Shown here: positions 7,805 through 10,375 of the stretch, piece by piece
How the letters are laid out: each line of letters opens with the position of its first letter
Position numbering within the stretch: position 1 is the stretch's first letter
Origin: Vicinamibacteria bacterium
Lineage (GTDB): Bacteria; Acidobacteriota; Vicinamibacteria; Vicinamibacterales; 2-12-FULL-66-21
Assembly (NCBI GenBank): GCA_025937075.1
Contig: JAICSD010000121.1
Location: 1 to 10,375, forward strand
Length of the DNA: 10,375 nt
Direction: 5' to 3'
Translations under genes and position numbers: made by a program
The notes under the pieces: model-generated
What the model saw: only the letters and a program-made list of their open reading frames with translations
What the model was told of the DNA's origin: nothing
Database searches by the model: none

Positions 7805-8809
7805 TCACTTGATCTGCTCGAACGGGATGTTGCCGATGGCGTACTCCTTCCAATCCCGATAGTCGAAGTGCCACCACTCGGTCGGGTTGACGGTGAAACC
7901 CTCTGCTTCCATCGTGCGCCGCAGGAGCGCGCGGTGCCACCGCTGCAGATCGGTGCCGCCGGGATAGAACGCGTAGGCGCGTTGTGTGCTCTCGTCGTAC
8001 GTGCTCGGCATCTCGATCACCTTGCCGGTGGCAAGGTCGTACAGCGTGAGGTCTACCGCACAGCCGCGGTTGTGCTTCGAACCCGACGCCGGGTTGGCGA
8101 CGAGCCATTTCTTGTTGTCCGGCGTCGCGTCCCAGAACGCCTTCGTCACGTACCACGGACGATACCCGTCGTGCACGAGCAGGCCGTAGCCGATCTTGTG
8201 CAGCGCCGCCGACGCGCGCGCCACGGCATCTGCGGCCGGCCGCTGCAGGAACGCGCGCGCCTGCGAATAGAACACCGATCCCAGGAAATTGTTCGTGGTC
8301 GCGTACCGGATATCGAGCTTGATCGATGGATCGACTTTGACGAGTTCGACCAGGTCGGACGGACGGAAGACTCCGGATTCAACAGGGGGTTGATGCGTGG
8401 CCGCTTCGGTGAGAACGGCAGCCACCGGACGCACCGGCTCGACGCGCAGTTGCGCCGACCCGGCCGCGGGGCCGAGAGGCAGCCGCGAGTACTTCGCGCC
8501 GGCCAGCGTGAGCACGCGCCCCGTCCCACCTGCGTCCCGCGCGAAATCGCCCGTGCTGATCGCCTGCGGAGTGCCGTGGCCGCGGACCGCGAAGAGCTTT
8601 CCATCGTGTTCGAGCACGTAGACGGGATCGGACTCAGGCCCGTATGCGCCGACCAATCCGGCGATCGCGGGCGGCGCAGGCGCCGGTTTGGGGGCGTTGA
8701 CGGACTCCGGCTCTCGTGGCCAGGGATCGATGTGCGTTGACTGCGCTGCGACCGTCGCACAGAGGCAGACACACAGCGCGGTCGTCGTCAGGCGCGTGAA
8801 CCGTTGCAT
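7805..8809 (-). CDS. ddpX: Exported D-alanyl-D-alanine dipeptidase (VanX/DdpX family, peptidase M15D)
   Basis: Zinc dipeptidase that hydrolyses D-Ala-D-Ala, freeing D-alanine from peptidoglycan turnover or from outside. The family's zinc and catalytic motifs are present: SKHNRGCAVD (244-253, ligands His246 and Asp253), EWWH (311-314, catalytic Glu311 and ligand His314) and HDGYRPW (213-219, with the Arg that stabilises the transition state). LDIRYATTNNFLG (165-177) is another family hallmark. Residues 1-23 form a signal peptide with likely cleavage after AAQ, so the enzyme acts in the periplasm, unlike cytoplasmic VanX. At 334 residues it is about 130 longer than VanX. The extra part includes a separate module at about 50-115 (GLVGAYGPESDP, VLEHDGKLFAV) resembling the small beta domain that follows serine hydrolase domains (DUF3471-like). 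No vanHA-like genes are adjacent, so housekeeping recycling is likelier than glycopeptide resistance. A GGAG only two bases before the ATG is a poor ribosome binding site; the signal peptide supports this start. Confidence 0.92.
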   Translation of the reverse strand: MQRFTRLTTTALCVCLCATVAAQSTHIDPWPREPESVNAPKPAPAPPAIAGLVGAYGPESDPVYVLEHDGKLFAVRGHGTPQAISTGDFARDAGGTGRVLTLAGAKYSRLPLGPAAGSAQLRVEPVRPVAAVLTEAATHQPPVESGVFRPSDLVELVKVDPSIKLDIRYATTNNFLGSVFYSQARAFLQRPAADAVARASAALHKIGYGLLVHDGYRPWYVTKAFWDATPDNKKWLVANPASGSKHNRGCAVDLTLYDLATGKVIEMPSTYDESTQRAYAFYPGGTDLQRWHRALLRRTMEAEGFTVNPTEWWHFDYRDWKEYAIGNIPFEQIK

Positions 8810-8848
8810 GTCTCCAGTCTAATGCTCGTCGCCGGACGGGTGATGGAG

Positions 8849-8869
8849 GGCGCCCCTTTACGGGGCGCC
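8849..8869. promoter_or_regulatory. Strong hairpin in the dipeptidase/phosphoglucomutase divergent gap
   Basis: A perfect 8-bp inverted repeat GGCGCCCC / GGGGCGCC with loop TTTAC sits 40 bases upstream of the dipeptidase start and 60-110 bases before the phosphoglucomutase start. It could be a leader hairpin of the phosphoglucomutase mRNA or an operator shared by both genes. Seen in sequence; the role is unknown. Confidence 0.4.
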
Positions 8870-8908
8870 ACGGCGTTATCCTGAGCTGACAACGAAAAGA
8901 GCATCCAA

Positions 8909-8959
8909 CTGTCCAATTCACTCGTCTCCCCATTCGCTGGTAAGCCGGCCCCGGCCGCG
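8909..8959 (+). other. Probable N-terminal extension of phosphoglucomutase from a CTG start
   Basis: Upstream of the first ATG the frame stays open back to a TGA at 8882. It encodes [19 protein letters not shown], which aligns with the N-terminus of E. coli Pgm (NRAGQPAQQSDLINVAQL). Family homology therefore starts before the ATG at 8960. No in-frame ATG, GTG or TTG exists in 8885-8959. CTG at 8909 would give a normal-length N-terminus and has AAAAGAG seven bases upstream. ATC at 8903 is the other rare option. Confidence 0.5.
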
Positions 8960-10375
8960 ATGCTGGTCAACGTCCCGAGGCTCGTCACGGCGTACTACGT
9001 GGAGCACCCGGATCCGTCCGTCGCCGCAGAGCGCGTCGCCTTCGGCACATCGGGGCACCGCGGCTCCGCGTTCACACGCAGCTTCAACGAGGCGCACATC
9101 CTCGCCATCACGCAGGCCATCTGTTCGTACCGGCAGGCTCAGCGGATCGACGGCCCGCTGTTCATGGGGATGGACACTCATGCGCTGTCCGAGCCCGCCT
9201 TCGCGAGCGCGCTGGAAGTGCTGGCCGCCAACGGCGTTGACGTGATGATCGAGCGGAGCGGCGGGTACACGCCGACACCGGTGGTGTCGCACGCCATCCT
9301 GCGCTACAACCGCGGCCGTCAGTCCGGGCTGGCTGACGGGATCGTCATCACGCCGTCGCACAACCCGCCCGAAGACGGCGGGTTCAAATACAGCCCGCCA
9401 ACCGGCGGCCCCGCCGATACCAGCGTGACCGGCTGGATCGCGCAGACCGCGAACGCGCTCCTGGCCGACGACCTGCGCGCCGTCCGTCGCGTGCCCGTTG
9501 ACCGCGCACGCCGCGCAGCCACGACGCATCTCTACGACTTCATGACGCCCTACGTCGACGACCTCGCCAGCGTCATCGACGTCGAGGCGATCCGGCGTGC
9601 CGGCGTAAGCATCGGCGTGGATCCGCTTGGAGGGGCCAGCGTGCACTACTGGCAGCCGATTGCCGAGCGGTACGGCCTCGCGATGACGGTCGTGAACGAT
9701 GCGGTCGACCCGACGTTCCGCTTCATGACAGTGGATTGGGACGGCAAGATTCGCACGGACTGCTCGTCACCCTTCGCCATGGTGCCGCTGGTGACGCTTC
9801 GGGATCGGTTCGACGTGGCGTTCGGCAATGACGCCGACGCCGACCGCCATGGCATCGTCACGCCGACGGCGGGGTTGATGGATCCCAATCACTACCTGGC
9901 GGTCGCAATTTCGTACCTGTTCACGCACCGCCCGCGGTGGTCTTCCGGCGCTGCGGTGGGAAAAACAGTGGTCAGCAGCGGCATCATCGACCGCGTGGCA
10001 GGAAGACTGGGACGGCGGGTTCTCGAGGTTCCTGTCGGGTTCAAATGGTTCGTGGACGGCCTGCTGCACGGCACGCTCGGTTTCGGTGGCGAGGAGAGCG
10101 CCGGCGCGTCCTGCCTGCGCATCGACGGCACGACGTGGACGACCGACAAAGACGGCATCGTGCTCGGCCTGCTCGCGGCAGAGATCACGGCCACGCTTGG
10201 CATGGATCCCGGAGCACGCTACGTCGAACTGACGAGCGAGCTTGGCGCGCCTGTGTACGAACGGATCGACGCGCCGGCGACGGCTGAGCAGAAGCGGGTT
10301 CTCCTGCAGCTCACTCCGGATCAGATCGACGCCAGCGAGTTGGCCGGCGAACCCGTTCGCGAGGTCCTCACAACG
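8960..10375 (+). CDS. pgm: Phosphoglucomutase, alpha-D-glucose type (3'-truncated)
   Basis: Interconverts glucose 1-phosphate and glucose 6-phosphate via glucose 1,6-bisphosphate, linking glycogen, trehalose and nucleotide-sugar synthesis to glycolysis; cytoplasmic. The protein follows E. coli Pgm closely along its length: [10 protein letters not shown] near the start, the phosphoserine loop [11 protein letters not shown] with catalytic Ser133 (numbered from the ATG at 8960), the magnesium loop NDADADRHG with Asp291, 293 and 295, EVPVGFKWF, and the sugar-binding GGEESAGAS (Glu378, Glu379). The window ends at codon 472 without a stop, so the last roughly 60-70 residues with the phosphate-binding C-terminal domain are missing. 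The start is drawn at the first ATG, which lacks a ribosome binding site; the true start is probably upstream (CTG at 8909). Divergent from the dipeptidase gene. Confidence 0.96.
   Translation, partial: MLVNVPRLVTAYYVEHPDPSVAAERVAFGTSGHRGSAFTRSFNEAHILAITQAICSYRQAQRIDGPLFMGMDTHALSEPAFASALEVLAANGVDVMIERSGGYTPTPVVSHAILRYNRGRQSGLADGIVITPSHNPPEDGGFKYSPPTGGPADTSVTGWIAQTANALLADDLRAVRRVPVDRARRAATTHLYDFMTPYVDDLASVIDVEAIRRAGVSIGVDPLGGASVHYWQPIAERYGLAMTVVNDAVDPTFRFMTVDWDGKIRTDCSSPFAMVPLVTLRDRFDVAFGNDADADRHGIVTPTAGLMDPNHYLAVAISYLFTHRPRWSSGAAVGKTVVSSGIIDRVAGRLGRRVLEVPVGFKWFVDGLLHGTLGFGGEESAGASCLRIDGTTWTTDKDGIVLGLLAAEITATLGMDPGARYVELTSELGAPVYERIDAPATAEQKRVLLQLTPDQIDASELAGEPVREVLTT

Noticed and set aside
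6165..7862. A 565-residue plus-strand frame inside and past the permease
   Set aside because: Arg-rich out-of-frame shadow of the permease with no recognisable motif.
7805..8809. Vancomycin-resistance (vanX) function for the dipeptidase
   Set aside because: It has a signal peptide and no vanH, vanA or vanRS-like neighbours. Peptidoglycan turnover is the simpler reading.
8918..9646. A 242-residue minus-strand frame over phosphoglucomutase
   Set aside because: Antisense to strongly conserved Pgm sequence, with no motif of its own.

Overview
This is a GC-rich window with eight protein-coding genes packed at near-full coding density. It has no RNA genes, insertion sequences, CRISPR arrays or prophage pieces that I can see. 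The long permease with two MacB/FtsX halves and no adjacent ATPase is of the type named acidobacterial duplicated orphan permease (ADOP). Together with the GC content, the divergent FtsH and the cold-shock subfamily, this suggests an Acidobacteriota chromosome, perhaps of the Vicinamibacteria type. That assignment is inference from gene content only.

Layout from left to right: (1) the 3' part of an ftsH-type membrane AAA+ zinc protease (+), running in from outside the window; (2) a small class I SAM methyltransferase (-), convergent with ftsH and separated by only 9 bases; (3) a short GC-rich leader and a 65-residue cold-shock-domain protein (+), whose ribosome binding site lies inside a hairpin; (4) a 604-residue AI-2E family membrane protein (-) with a long soluble tail; (5) a 153-residue very basic protein (-), upstream of and co-directional with the AI-2E gene; (6) an ADOP-type permease (+), divergent from it; (7) an exported D-alanyl-D-alanine dipeptidase of the VanX family (-), convergent with the permease; (8) the first part of an E. 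coli Pgm-type phosphoglucomutase (+), divergent from the dipeptidase and running off the right edge.

The genes do not form one pathway. Strand changes after almost every gene, so most are probably single transcription units; only the basic protein and the AI-2E gene could share a transcript. Common themes are envelope upkeep (FtsH, dipeptidase, permease, AI-2E protein) and central carbohydrate metabolism (Pgm). I found no defence system or obviously new multigene system. The points most worth a second look are the hairpin that buries the cold-shock gene's Shine-Dalgarno in a four-U pairing, an isoleucine where FtsH normally has its pore-loop phenylalanine, the tail of the AI-2E protein, and the apparent lack of an ATG, GTG or TTG start for the full-length phosphoglucomutase.

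No stretch longer than 300 bases lacks a gene. The gaps (2182-2443, 2642-2723, 4539-4648, 5111-5307, 7747-7804, 8810-8908) hold hairpins and ribosome binding sites as listed, and no promoter that I would defend.
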